From JAAOZP01 sp038848185 (GTDB lineage: Archaea; Thermoproteota; EX4484-205; JAAOZP01), in the NCBI GenBank assembly GCA_038848185.1, contig JAWCNV010000035.1, positions 1 to 8,845 on the forward strand: a stretch of 8,845 nucleotides of DNA, in the 5' to 3' direction. Made by a program: the position numbers and the translations under genes. Below, in pieces: positions 1-6,698 of this stretch; position 1 is the stretch's first letter; each line of letters opens with the position of its first letter. A model generated the notes under the pieces. It did not search any database. It was not told the DNA's origin and saw only the letters and a list, made by a program, of their open reading frames with translations.

Positions 1-47
1 TTACAACCCGATTCTGAAGCTGATTTATCCCCCTTCATATTAGACAT
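1..47 (-). CDS. Possible start of a gene running off the left edge (partial)
   Basis: Read on the minus strand, an ATG at 47 opens a frame of 15 codons to the window edge, beginning MSNMKGDKSASESG. AT-rich TATA-like words lie upstream on the same strand (65-73 and 76-81), at roughly the distance expected for a leaderless archaeal transcript. The fragment is too short to recognise a family. Its hydrophilic, Ser/Lys/Glu-rich start would suit a cytoplasmic protein with a flexible N-terminus, but that is a guess. A competing reading is a plus-strand frame open from base 1 to a TGA at 49-51. Only sequence to the left can decide. Confidence 0.25.
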   Translation of the reverse strand, partial: MSNMKGDKSASESGC

Positions 48-136
48 TTGATAAAGGCTGCGGCAGTATTTATCCTTTAAATTACACAATTAGGATTTTG
101 CAAGACAGGCAATTTCACTATTGTATGCGTTATACA

Positions 137-1171
137 TTATTTTTTAAAATATCCATGACATTTTTCTATTATATACATCACTTTTCTCACGCTTTCAGGG
201 GTAACGCCTAGAGGAGCCCCTTCACGTAGAGTTTTATATAGCTTCTCGTAAAACAAAATTTCTCCACTCTTGTAGCTTTCATCAAGATTCCAAGATTCCT
301 CCTTCCATGGGATTTCCTCCCAGTTGTAGCTTCGGTCGGGAACAGGTTCTGTTTCAACCTGTCTCAGAGGAAGTTCTTCAGGATTGAAATACTTCCATCT
401 AAGCGAATTACTGGTTCCAGTAAGTCCTCCCTGAGTCCCCATTACTAGCCAAAGGTTTTGAGGATAGGCACAGGCGCGAGTAACCTCTATGTCAACTATG
501 GTAGAGTATGGCGTGCCTAGAAGTATCTTTACATGGTCCTCAGCATCGCCTAAAGTCAGGGTTCTCTGCAAGTCGCAGAATAGAACTTCAAGCTCTTCTC
601 CAGCAAGCTGAACCGCTTGATCTATGAGATGCGAAGCATTATTGTTTAGTTCTCCTCCCCCGAATCTTCTTAAAGTCTGCCAATCCCAGCGTCTACCGAA
701 AGTATGCGAATACATTTTTATGAGCACTATACGCCCCAGCCTTCCGGATCGTATGATTTCCAAGATTTTCAGGAAGTCCGGTAAATACCTTTTATTATGG
801 AAAACCGTCAAAATTTTCCCTGTTTCCTTTGCAATTCTTATCATCATGTCTGCTTCTGCAAGACTTGTCGCCATGGGTTTTTCACATAAGACGTTTTTCC
901 CGGCTTTCAGTGCTTCTATTGTTTGAGGAGCATGAAGATGGCTTGGTGTAGCTACAACCATCAACTCTACTTCCTCGTCTTTCACGAGAGATTTAAAATC
1001 AGAGTACGCTCTACACCCAAATCTTTCCACAGCTTCGCTTCGTCTTTCTTCTATTGGGTCAGAGACTGCAACCAAATTGTACATGCTTGAGCATTTTTCA
1101 AGCGTATTCGCATGAATACTCCACCCGCTTCTTCCGAGTCCAGAAATCCCGACACGAATCTTATTTCTCAC
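137..1171 (-). CDS. Gfo/Idh/MocA family NAD(P)-dependent sugar dehydrogenase
   Basis: Predicted cytoplasmic oxidoreductase of 344 residues, the usual size for the family, which oxidises or reduces a hydroxyl of a sugar, inositol or sugar derivative with NAD(P). An N-terminal Rossmann fold is visible: GISGLGRSG at 8-16 gives the GxGxxG dinucleotide loop, and VSDP at 36-39 ends the second strand. The family's EKP motif is at 97-99 (CEKPMA), where the lysine is the usual catalytic residue. The C-terminal substrate domain carries GGGELNNNASHLIDQ at 171-185, with H181 and D184 at the normal active-site positions. The start is GTG at 1171, preceded by a purine-rich GGGGGGAA ribosome site. It lies 20 bases after the upstream TIM-barrel isomerase gene, so the two are probably co-transcribed and act on the same sugar. 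Family is clear; substrate is unknown. Confidence 0.93.
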   Translation of the reverse strand: MRNKIRVGISGLGRSGWSIHANTLEKCSSMYNLVAVSDPIEERRSEAVERFGCRAYSDFKSLVKDEEVELMVVATPSHLHAPQTIEALKAGKNVLCEKPMATSLAEADMMIRIAKETGKILTVFHNKRYLPDFLKILEIIRSGRLGRIVLIKMYSHTFGRRWDWQTLRRFGGGELNNNASHLIDQAVQLAGEELEVLFCDLQRTLTLGDAEDHVKILLGTPYSTIVDIEVTRACAYPQNLWLVMGTQGGLTGTSNSLRWKYFNPEELPLRQVETEPVPDRSYNWEEIPWKEESWNLDESYKSGEILFYEKLYKTLREGAPLGVTPESVRKVMYIIEKCHGYFKK

Positions 1172-1191
1172 TTAATATTCCCCCCACAGTT

Positions 1192-1953
1192 TTATCGAAA
1201 AAGGTTTAAAAGATACTTTGCAAACCTTGGTACCTCTATCTTAGGGTCCTCCTTCTCCTCGTATTCTATGGAAATAAACCCGTTGTAACCTTTGTCTTCA
1301 AGAATCCTTTTAACTTTTTCATAGTTGACTTCGCCGTTTTCAGCGATCCTTATCTTACCATGAATATGAACCGTATAGGGAACCGTTTTTGCAATATCTT
1401 CATATGGGGATTCCCTGTAATTACCCAAATCAAGGTTAATCCTAAACCATGGGGAATCCACATCTTCCACCATTCTAACCACATTATCAGCTCTAGCTGT
1501 AATTCCGCCATGATTCTCCAGAGCTATTACCACCCCGCTTTTTTCAGCATGGGCTGCACATTTTTTAAACGCTTCTGTTGCCCACTGCACCACTTGTCTT
1601 TCAGAAAACCCCCCCGGAGCATAGCCACCAAATATTCTAAGTACAGGAGCACCAAGCTCACGAGCAATATTAAGCCCCTCTTCAACCATCTTTATAGTTT
1701 TCTCTCTTTCCCTAGGATCTGGGTTACAAAAATCTGTAGAGATTCCGGCACCAGAAACCACTAGGCCCCGCGAAAGTGCAAGCCTCTTTAACTTTCTAAA
1801 GTATTCCAGCTCTCTCGAGGGAAGCCAGTAAAGAGTTATTTCAACTCCATCAAGTCCAATACTATATGCTTCTTCGATAAAATCCTCATAACTCATTTTA
1901 CCGTCTTTAAGATAATCCTTGTAAGAGTAAGCTGCGCAACCGATCTTTATCAT
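1192..1953 (-). CDS. Sugar phosphate isomerase/epimerase (xylose isomerase-like TIM barrel)
   Basis: A 253-residue TIM-barrel protein of the xylose isomerase-like/AP endonuclease 2 superfamily. Members use one divalent metal to isomerise, epimerise, dehydrate or eliminate from sugars and inositols. The expected metal ligands are all present at barrel strand ends: E146 (ALENHGG), D175 (NLDLGNY), H198 (VHIHGK) and E230 (SIEYE). The N-terminus (KIGCAAYSY) is the normal first strand, which supports the ATG at 1953. No strong ribosome site precedes it, but a TATA-like box lies at 1979-1987, so the transcript may be nearly leaderless. The gene is followed after 20 bases by a Gfo/Idh/MocA dehydrogenase, a very common pairing for oxidation-isomerisation of carbohydrates. 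It is only distantly similar to the second TIM-barrel protein at 4461-5426, so a recent duplication is unlikely. Confidence 0.9.
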   Translation of the reverse strand: MIKIGCAAYSYKDYLKDGKMSYEDFIEEAYSIGLDGVEITLYWLPSRELEYFRKLKRLALSRGLVVSGAGISTDFCNPDPREREKTIKMVEEGLNIARELGAPVLRIFGGYAPGGFSERQVVQWATEAFKKCAAHAEKSGVVIALENHGGITARADNVVRMVEDVDSPWFRINLDLGNYRESPYEDIAKTVPYTVHIHGKIRIAENGEVNYEKVKRILEDKGYNGFISIEYEEKEDPKIEVPRFAKYLLNLFR

Positions 1954-1978
1954 TTTTTCTACATCGACGAGGGAAGAC

Positions 1979-1987
1979 TATTTATGT
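1979..1987 (-). promoter_or_regulatory. TATA-like promoter box for the isomerase-dehydrogenase pair
   Basis: On the minus strand the word ACATAAATA lies behind an A-rich tract, about 25-35 bases before the ATG at 1953. That is the usual place for an archaeal TATA box with a short leader. It sits in the 88-base gap after the FAD protein gene, so the isomerase-dehydrogenase pair can be transcribed separately from the upstream cluster. It was identified by eye only. Confidence 0.4.
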
Positions 1988-2014
1988 TTTTTTGACCTGT
2001 CTAAAACCATAAGT

Positions 2015-2028
2015 TTCTGAAAACAGAA
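2015..2028 (-). terminator. Small hairpin after the FAD protein gene, possible terminator
   Basis: An inverted repeat TTCTG-AAAA-CAGAA lies just downstream of the FAD protein's stop (2042), before the next gene's TATA box. The stem is only 5 bp and is not followed by a long T-run, so termination here is a weak inference. Confidence 0.2.
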
Positions 2029-2041
2029 GTTTCCGCAGGCT

Positions 2042-3388
2042 TCATGCATATCTATGTTCGCTTACTTTCTCTACCCCAAGATGGTTTGCAACATTTCTTA
2101 TGGCGTCATCCATGTTAATATACCTGAATTCGGCAAATCTTCCAACAAGCTCAATATTTTTTTCGCTGAAGAACGCTTTTATCCCTTCTATGGATTCCCG
2201 GTAGAATGCGTCCAATAAAGGATAGGCATACTTTATTTTGAAAACTCTTCTATATACAACCTTGTCCTTTGAAAATATCTTAAGCCTATCAAGCTCTCCA
2301 ACCACGGTGTCCGCAATCTCCTCCTCGTTTTCTCGTAAAAAGGGGTCGGCCGGATTAACAGTTATTTCCACAAGTATTGAGGACTTTCCTTGTGGGGCGT
2401 TTTCAGGGCTGAAATTAGACGGGAAGCTAACCCTATGAGGATGAACTTCCTTATCTGGAATGTAAAGCCAGCTTAAGCCTTTAACGTTAAGCTCATCTAA
2501 ACCTATTGCGACAGTTATCAGAGAATTATACTTGAGTCTATCAACATCGCTCTTAATGTTTTGAGGGGCGTTGAAAACCCTAACTGCCTCGTGTAAAGGT
2601 ATTGTTGAAACAATCTTGTCGAAAACCTTTTCACAAGAACCGTTTGAAACCACCCATTCTCCAGATTCCCCTTTTACGTTTTTAACTTCAAACTTCGTCA
2701 AAACTTCTCCAAGCACTCTGCTTCTTAAAGAGTCTACCAGCGTCTGTATGCCTCCTCTTCTAGGGTAGTGGAAGAAAAGCTGGTGAACATAACCCTCGGA
2801 ACCTATTCCCAGCGAAGCCTTGACAACATCCATCACCTTGGGATTAGGAAGCCTCCCAACGAAATCTAGGGATATATCATCTATGCTGAGCTTCCATATC
2901 TTCTCATTATACGGTATCAAATATTTTTCCGAGATAGCACTGCCAAAAGAGTTGTAGAAGAACTCCCTAAGATTCTTCGGGTCGCGTTTCCTCATAGTTC
3001 TCGCGTAAAGAAAATGTAGTAGGCATGAAGCATTCTCCAACAGGGGAAGATTTGACAAGCCGTTTTCAAAAGGATATTTCACAAGTCTCCCCTTGTAAAG
3101 TATTGCAGTGTTCCTCCTGTTTTCAACCCTGTTCTCTCCTAGGAGGCTGAGCATAAAGCTAAGAACATCCTTATCCTTTGAGAAAACTATATGAGACCCC
3201 CCAGTGTCGAAGATGAAGCCGTTCTCCCTTACACTTTTCATTAATCCTCCTGGAGAAACATCCTTCTCAAGAACAGTCACATCATAGCCCATTCTAGAGG
3301 AGAAGTATGCATATGTCATTCCAGAGAGCCCCCCACCTATGACACCAATCTTAGGGGCTTCAGGTTTTACAGCTTTAATGCTACTCAA
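2042..3388 (-). CDS. FAD-dependent oxidoreductase, protoporphyrinogen oxidase / UDP-galactopyranose mutase-like
   Basis: A 448-residue flavoprotein of the amine-oxidase/HemY (COG1232) group. Residues 14-42 form the FAD Rossmann motif: IGVIGGGLSG, then VTVLEK, then PGGL at 46-49. YKGRLVKYPFENGL at 98-111 and FGSAISEKYLIPYNEKIW at 148-165 are typical of the branch that resembles UDP-galactopyranose mutase and is often found in glycan gene clusters. The C-terminal FAD motif is at 414-427 (LVGRFAEFRYINMD). Such proteins act on nucleotide sugars or similar carbohydrates, or are redox enzymes of unknown substrate; a true haem-pathway role is less likely without haem genes nearby. The start is TTG at 3388: a TGA lies in frame five codons upstream, and the next ATG falls inside the FAD motif. 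It follows the DUF3467-like gene by 25 bases, so the two are probably co-transcribed. Confidence 0.85.
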   Translation of the reverse strand: MSSIKAVKPEAPKIGVIGGGLSGMTYAYFSSRMGYDVTVLEKDVSPGGLMKSVRENGFIFDTGGSHIVFSKDKDVLSFMLSLLGENRVENRRNTAILYKGRLVKYPFENGLSNLPLLENASCLLHFLYARTMRKRDPKNLREFFYNSFGSAISEKYLIPYNEKIWKLSIDDISLDFVGRLPNPKVMDVVKASLGIGSEGYVHQLFFHYPRRGGIQTLVDSLRSRVLGEVLTKFEVKNVKGESGEWVVSNGSCEKVFDKIVSTIPLHEAVRVFNAPQNIKSDVDRLKYNSLITVAIGLDELNVKGLSWLYIPDKEVHPHRVSFPSNFSPENAPQGKSSILVEITVNPADPFLRENEEEIADTVVGELDRLKIFSKDKVVYRRVFKIKYAYPLLDAFYRESIEGIKAFFSEKNIELVGRFAEFRYINMDDAIRNVANHLGVEKVSEHRYA

Positions 3389-3413
3389 CTCTAGCTTCGT
3401 TCACAACAAATGT

Positions 3414-3746
3414 TTAAACATAGTAGCCTGAGGGTGATTCTTTCCGATGGCTTGGTTGCTGCGGGTACTGGTCTTTAATCTCCCCAATGATCTTCTCCAG
3501 CTCAGCTAGATGCTGGTTCAGCCACTTGGTGAGCTGTTTCAAGGCTACTGGGGTAAGTATTATCTCCACTTTAATCTCCCTAGTTATGGTTGGGGGTTGA
3601 GAAGGCCCCTCAGGATGGTTCACAACATCATTGAAATAGGCTATTCTAAAGTCCATGCCGTTGAATCCGCCAATCGCACCAGTCGCATATATTCTCATGA
3701 AATCCTCTGCATACTTTATTTTAACCGGTATACGCATCTCAGTCAT
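3414..3746 (-). CDS. DUF3467-like small protein
   Basis: A protein of 110 residues from the ATG at 3746. A TTG at 3773 would give 119 residues, but its extra nine residues fall outside the family pattern and its ribosome site is no better. The layout matches the DUF3467 family: a YA(E/N)-type N-terminal strand (KYAEDFMRIYATG), a central 'fRIaYFNDVVN' strand where the family usually has LDFG, an acidic/proline loop, then VEIILTPVALKQLTKWLNQHLAELEKIIGEI, like the family's 'R-x-x-x-SP-x-x-AK-x-L-x-x-L' helix and closing 'fG-I'. The tail is hydrophilic and rich in Pro, Gln and Ser. The family's function is not known. No signal or membrane segment is seen. It sits between amzA and the FAD protein gene on the same strand and is likely in one transcript with at least the latter. 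Confidence 0.75.
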   Translation of the reverse strand: MTEMRIPVKIKYAEDFMRIYATGAIGGFNGMDFRIAYFNDVVNHPEGPSQPPTITREIKVEIILTPVALKQLTKWLNQHLAELEKIIGEIKDQYPQQPSHRKESPSGYYV

Positions 3747-3826
3747 GTTAACCTGTTTGAAAAACAGTTTCAAAGCCTTAATAAGAGTTTACCCTCTTGA
3801 GGAGGCTTAGGATAATAGGGTCTTGC

Positions 3827-4378
3827 TTAATCAACCTCTTGAAACAGTTTCCTAAACAGTTTAACATGGCATTTCAAGCATGGCTGAGCCTTCTTCAAAT
3901 CAGTGTCTATTATGGAGTTGCTGAAATGCATCACGCATTCACGGTTTTCACAATGTGTTAGGCCGAAAGTGTGCCCCAGCTCGTGAACCGCCTCCTTAAC
4001 TATCCTTGTTTTAAAAACTTCGCTGTCAGGGGGATCACCGTAGAATTCTGGCCTAAGACGATGGAGAGAGATTATTGCATCCTCCCCATTTAGAACCGCC
4101 TCTCCAAATACAAAGTTTAATCCTCTTGCATAGAGATCTACATTCACTATTCCCAGATATTTACCATAGCCTCTAGACTTAACCATAGCAAGGTATTCCA
4201 GCAGGAGCGTTGAATTATACTGTTTTCTGGCCTTATCATAGGTGTGTGATGGCAGTTTAAGAATGCTCCTCTCAACCTCAAAATTTATGGTTCTGAATAT
4301 TTTTGAGAGTTCTGCAGGAAGGAAGGATAATTCGCTTGGATTAATGTTTCCAATAGGAACCAACAATATCTCTGTCAC
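3827..4378 (-). CDS. amzA: Archaemetzincin, zinc metalloprotease
   Basis: A metzincin-type peptidase. Numbering from the GTG at 4378 (183 residues), HELGHTFGLTHC at 132-143 gives the HExxHxxGxxH zinc site with E133 as catalytic base. It is followed by C143, C148, the Met-turn methionine M150 (CVMHFSNS) and CxxC at 167-170, the second, structural zinc site special to archaemetzincins. Its physiological substrate is not established. The N-terminus VTEILLVPIGNI matches the family's normal first strand. The reading frame stays open upstream to ATG at 4462 and TTG at 4492, which would add 28 or 38 residues. I prefer GTG at 4378 because the longer forms would consume the whole gap to the divergent gene and extend past the family's usual N-terminus. 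No signal peptide is seen, so it is probably cytoplasmic. It lies upstream of the DUF3467-like and FAD protein genes on the same strand. Confidence 0.9.
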   Translation of the reverse strand: MTEILLVPIGNINPSELSFLPAELSKIFRTINFEVERSILKLPSHTYDKARKQYNSTLLLEYLAMVKSRGYGKYLGIVNVDLYARGLNFVFGEAVLNGEDAIISLHRLRPEFYGDPPDSEVFKTRIVKEAVHELGHTFGLTHCENRECVMHFSNSIIDTDLKKAQPCLKCHVKLFRKLFQEVD

Positions 4379-4418
4379 GTTAGCCTTGCTAAACGTGTTC
4401 TTCAATGATGGTGCTACA

Positions 4419-4446
4419 TTTATATCTATGGGGTGATTATTTAAAA
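4419..4446. promoter_or_regulatory. Divergent promoter region with TATA boxes on both strands
   Basis: Between amzA (minus) and the isomerase gene (plus), TTTATATC at 4419-4426 is a good plus-strand TATA box. It would start transcription near 4446-4452, a few bases before the GGTG ribosome site (4450-4453) and the ATG at 4461. On the minus strand TTTTAAATAA (plus 4437-4446) could serve amzA starting at GTG 4378. The two boxes are offset by less than 30 bases, so the promoters may compete. Identified by eye. Confidence 0.5.
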
Positions 4447-4460
4447 CTTGGTGTGGAAAC

Positions 4461-5426
4461 ATGAAAATAGGGATCTTCACCGTTTTATACAATGACCGGT
4501 CTCTAGATAAGACTCTTGAATACCTTTCTTCTCTTGGTTACGAGGCTGTTGAACTAGCATGTTGGAAGGGTTCTAACCATATTAATATTGACGATGTTAC
4601 CTCAGGTAAGGCTGGGGAACTTAGAAACCTGTTGAACAGGCATGGGGTGCAGATATCCGCGTTAAGCAACCATCTTGAAAGTCAACTCATACTTGGTCCA
4701 CACGACGAGTCCACAGATATCTGGTTCAAAGGGTCCCCCAAGGAAAAGATCGAGTATGGCGTAAACAGGATGAAGAAGACAATAGAGGCTGCTCAAGCAT
4801 TAAACGTCCCTGTGGTCTGCGGCTTCACAGGAGTCCCTGAATGGGGAAAATGGTATAACTTCCCTCCAGCTAACGAGGAGATTTGGGAAAACAACTTTAA
4901 GATATTCAGGGAAAGGTGGCTGCCAATCCTAGACTATGCTAAGGATCATGGGATTAAGATTGCTTTTGAAACACATCCAATGGAGTTGAACTACAACCTT
5001 GAGACTGCTAAGAAAATCGTGGATGCTGCTGAAGGACATAAGGCACTCGGCTTCAACTATGATCCCTCGCACTTGGTCTGGCAGCAGATGGATACTGCCC
5101 TATTCATATATGAGCTTCACGACAGAATATTCCACGTTCATGCGAAGGATGTTGAGGTGGTGCCTCATTCAGCCAATAAGACGGGAGTACTGGTTGCAGG
5201 CCCATGGAACAAGGTTGCTAGAGCAGTAAGATTTAGGACAGTGGGATGGGGTCAGGTGCCTTGGCGCAGGGTGATAACAGCTTTGCTTGAAACAGGATAC
5301 AACTATGTTCTGAGCGTTGAGCATGAGGACCCGTGTTTCAGCAGGGACTCTGGAGTTGAGCAAGCATTGTTTTTCCTCAAGCCATTGATACGGGTTGAGC
5401 CCCCGGAGGTTAAGCCTTGGTGGTGA
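4461..5426 (+). CDS. Sugar phosphate isomerase/epimerase (TIM barrel, inosose dehydratase-like group)
   Basis: A 321-residue xylose isomerase-like TIM-barrel enzyme, larger than the one at 1192-1953. The metal ligands are visible: E170 (IAFETHPME), D201 (FNYDPSHLVW), H227 (FHVHAKD) and E287 (SVEHEDP). The PSHLVW and HAKD motifs and the C-terminal EHEDPCFSRDSGVEQALFFL are typical of members encoded next to Gfo/Idh/MocA dehydrogenases. An insertion around 72-138 (WFKGSP to PPANEE) includes aromatic residues that may shape the substrate pocket. The start is the ATG at 4461, with a GGTG ribosome site 7 bases before it. The stop TGA lies within the GGTGAG ribosome site of the next gene, so translation is probably coupled. 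It likely isomerises, epimerises or eliminates from a keto-sugar made by its partner; the substrate is unknown. Its ATG overlaps an in-frame amzA ATG on the other strand (CATG at 4460-4463). Confidence 0.92.
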   Translation: MKIGIFTVLYNDRSLDKTLEYLSSLGYEAVELACWKGSNHINIDDVTSGKAGELRNLLNRHGVQISALSNHLESQLILGPHDESTDIWFKGSPKEKIEYGVNRMKKTIEAAQALNVPVVCGFTGVPEWGKWYNFPPANEEIWENNFKIFRERWLPILDYAKDHGIKIAFETHPMELNYNLETAKKIVDAAEGHKALGFNYDPSHLVWQQMDTALFIYELHDRIFHVHAKDVEVVPHSANKTGVLVAGPWNKVARAVRFRTVGWGQVPWRRVITALLETGYNYVLSVEHEDPCFSRDSGVEQALFFLKPLIRVEPPEVKPWW

Positions 5427-5430
5427 GAAA

Positions 5431-6582
5431 ATGAGTAGTTCACGTAGAATCGGTGTGGCAATACTGGGCTACGCATTCATGTGTAAGAGCCATTCGCACG
5501 GTTTCAAAAGTATGCCTCACTTCTTCCATCCTCCTCCAGCAATACCTGAGCTGGTTGTCGTCTACGGCAGGACTGAGGAGAAGGTTAGAGAGGCTGCTGT
5601 AAACTACGGTTTCAAGAAATATGTCACAGACTGGAGGAAGGCTGTTAACGACCCTGATGTTGAGGTTGTTGACAACTGTCTGCCGAACAGCATGCACGTG
5701 GAACCGACCATAGAGGCTATTGAGAAGGGCAAGCATGTTTTATGTGAGAAACCTCTTGCCAGGAACGGCGCGGAAGCCAAGCTCCTCAGAGATGCTGCTA
5801 GAAAAGCCAAGGTTAAGACGATGGTTGCCTTCAACTACAGGTTTGTGCCAGCGGTCCAGCTTGCCAGAAACATTGTTCAATCAGGCATGCTTGGAAGAAT
5901 ATACCATTTCAGAGCAAGATACCTTCAAGACTGGCTCGTTGACCCTAATGCCCCACTAGTCTGGAGGCTCAGGAAGGAGGAGGCTGGAAGCGGCCCCCTG
6001 GGAGACCTTGGAAGCCATATCATAGACCTCGGGAGGTTTATCGCAGGAGAATTCAAATCAGTCATGGGCATGGTGAAAACCTTCGTCGATGAGAGGCCTC
6101 TCCCAGACAACCCGGCTAAGAAGGGCAGGGTCACTGTGGATGATGCTTTCGAGGCTGTAGTGGAACTTGAAAACGGGGCGATAGGCACACTGGAAGCATC
6201 CCGGTTCGCAGCAGGCAGGAAAAACTACAACAATTTCGAAGTGAACGGGGAGAAGGGATCAATAGAGTTCAACCTTGAGAGGCTGAACGAGCTCAAAGTA
6301 TACTTGAAAGAATGGGAGAAGAACTCAATAGGCGGATGGGGCACAGTCCTAGTAACTGAAAAAACACACCCGTATATGAAAGCGTATTGGCCATCTGGTC
6401 ACATTATAGGCTGGGAACATACTTTCATAAACGAGATATACCACTTCCTTAAGGCAGTAGTTACGGATGAGGAGGTTGCACCCCTCGGAGCAACATTCGA
6501 AGACGGCTACAGGAACAACGTCATAATGGATGCGATACTTAAGTCAGCTGAAAGTGGGAAGCAGGTAATGTTATCGTTCTGA
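5431..6582 (+). CDS. Gfo/Idh/MocA family NAD(P)-dependent sugar dehydrogenase
   Basis: A 383-residue cytoplasmic dehydrogenase of the Gfo/Idh/MocA family. I chose the ATG at 5431, preceded by GGTGAG at 5422-5427. A longer form from 5395 would overlap the upstream gene and add residues before the Rossmann strand. The N-terminal loop reads ILGYAFMCKSHSHG at 11-24, so the usual GxGxxG is replaced by GxAxxC; the second half (FMxxSH) is normal for a family branch. EKP is at 106-108 (CEKPLA), NYRF at 135-138, and the active-site block GDLGSHIIDLGRF at 191-203 with H196 and D199. It follows the TIM-barrel isomerase by 4 bases. The pair probably oxidises a sugar, inositol or glycoside hydroxyl and then rearranges the keto product. 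It is clearly not a copy of the dehydrogenase at 137-1171, differing in length, Rossmann loop and substrate-domain motif. Confidence 0.93.
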   Translation: MSSSRRIGVAILGYAFMCKSHSHGFKSMPHFFHPPPAIPELVVVYGRTEEKVREAAVNYGFKKYVTDWRKAVNDPDVEVVDNCLPNSMHVEPTIEAIEKGKHVLCEKPLARNGAEAKLLRDAARKAKVKTMVAFNYRFVPAVQLARNIVQSGMLGRIYHFRARYLQDWLVDPNAPLVWRLRKEEAGSGPLGDLGSHIIDLGRFIAGEFKSVMGMVKTFVDERPLPDNPAKKGRVTVDDAFEAVVELENGAIGTLEASRFAAGRKNYNNFEVNGEKGSIEFNLERLNELKVYLKEWEKNSIGGWGTVLVTEKTHPYMKAYWPSGHIIGWEHTFINEIYHFLKAVVTDEEVAPLGATFEDGYRNNVIMDAILKSAESGKQVMLSF

Positions 6583-6610
6583 AAAACTTCCCCAAATCCT
6601 ATTCGACATC

Positions 6611-6619
6611 GTTTTTCTC
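6611..6619 (+). terminator. T-rich tract, possible archaeal terminator
   Basis: A TTTTTCTCT tract starts about 30 bases after the dehydrogenase stop and before the promoter of the next operon. Archaeal transcription often ends at such T-runs without a hairpin. The evidence is only composition and position. Confidence 0.35.
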
Positions 6620-6651
6620 TAATTCGGTCTTAGTTTCCAGCTTCCGAAAGG

Positions 6652-6680
6652 CTTTATGTAACTTTTTGATTACATGTAAT
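6652..6680 (+). promoter_or_regulatory. Promoter and palindromic operator of the winged-helix regulator gene
   Basis: A purine-rich BRE-like stretch (CCGAAAGG) precedes the TATA-like CTTTATGTAA at 6652-6661. About 25 bases on, at the expected transcription start, is the perfect 12-bp palindrome ATTACATGTAAT (6669-6680). A second half-site ATGTAA (6656-6661) forms a longer inverted repeat with TTACAT (6670-6675). Together these suit binding by a dimeric winged-helix regulator, probably the product of the next gene acting on its own promoter. The operator assignment is inference from position and symmetry. Confidence 0.55.
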
Positions 6681-6698
6681 ATGGTAGTGTGAGAATGT

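Noticed and set aside
1..51. Plus-strand frame open from base 1 to a TGA at 49-51, possible C-terminus of a gene
   Set aside because: Seventeen codons without a recognisable motif are no more than chance; the opposite strand offers a start with an upstream TATA-like box. Undecidable within the window.
3747..3773. TTG start at 3773 for the DUF3467-like protein
   Set aside because: The ATG at 3746 is a better codon, matches the family's N-terminus, and the added segment overlaps an inverted repeat.
5395..5430. Longer start for the second dehydrogenase
   Set aside because: It would overlap the isomerase gene by over 30 bases, while the ATG at 5431 has a well-placed GGTGAG site and begins just before the Rossmann strand.
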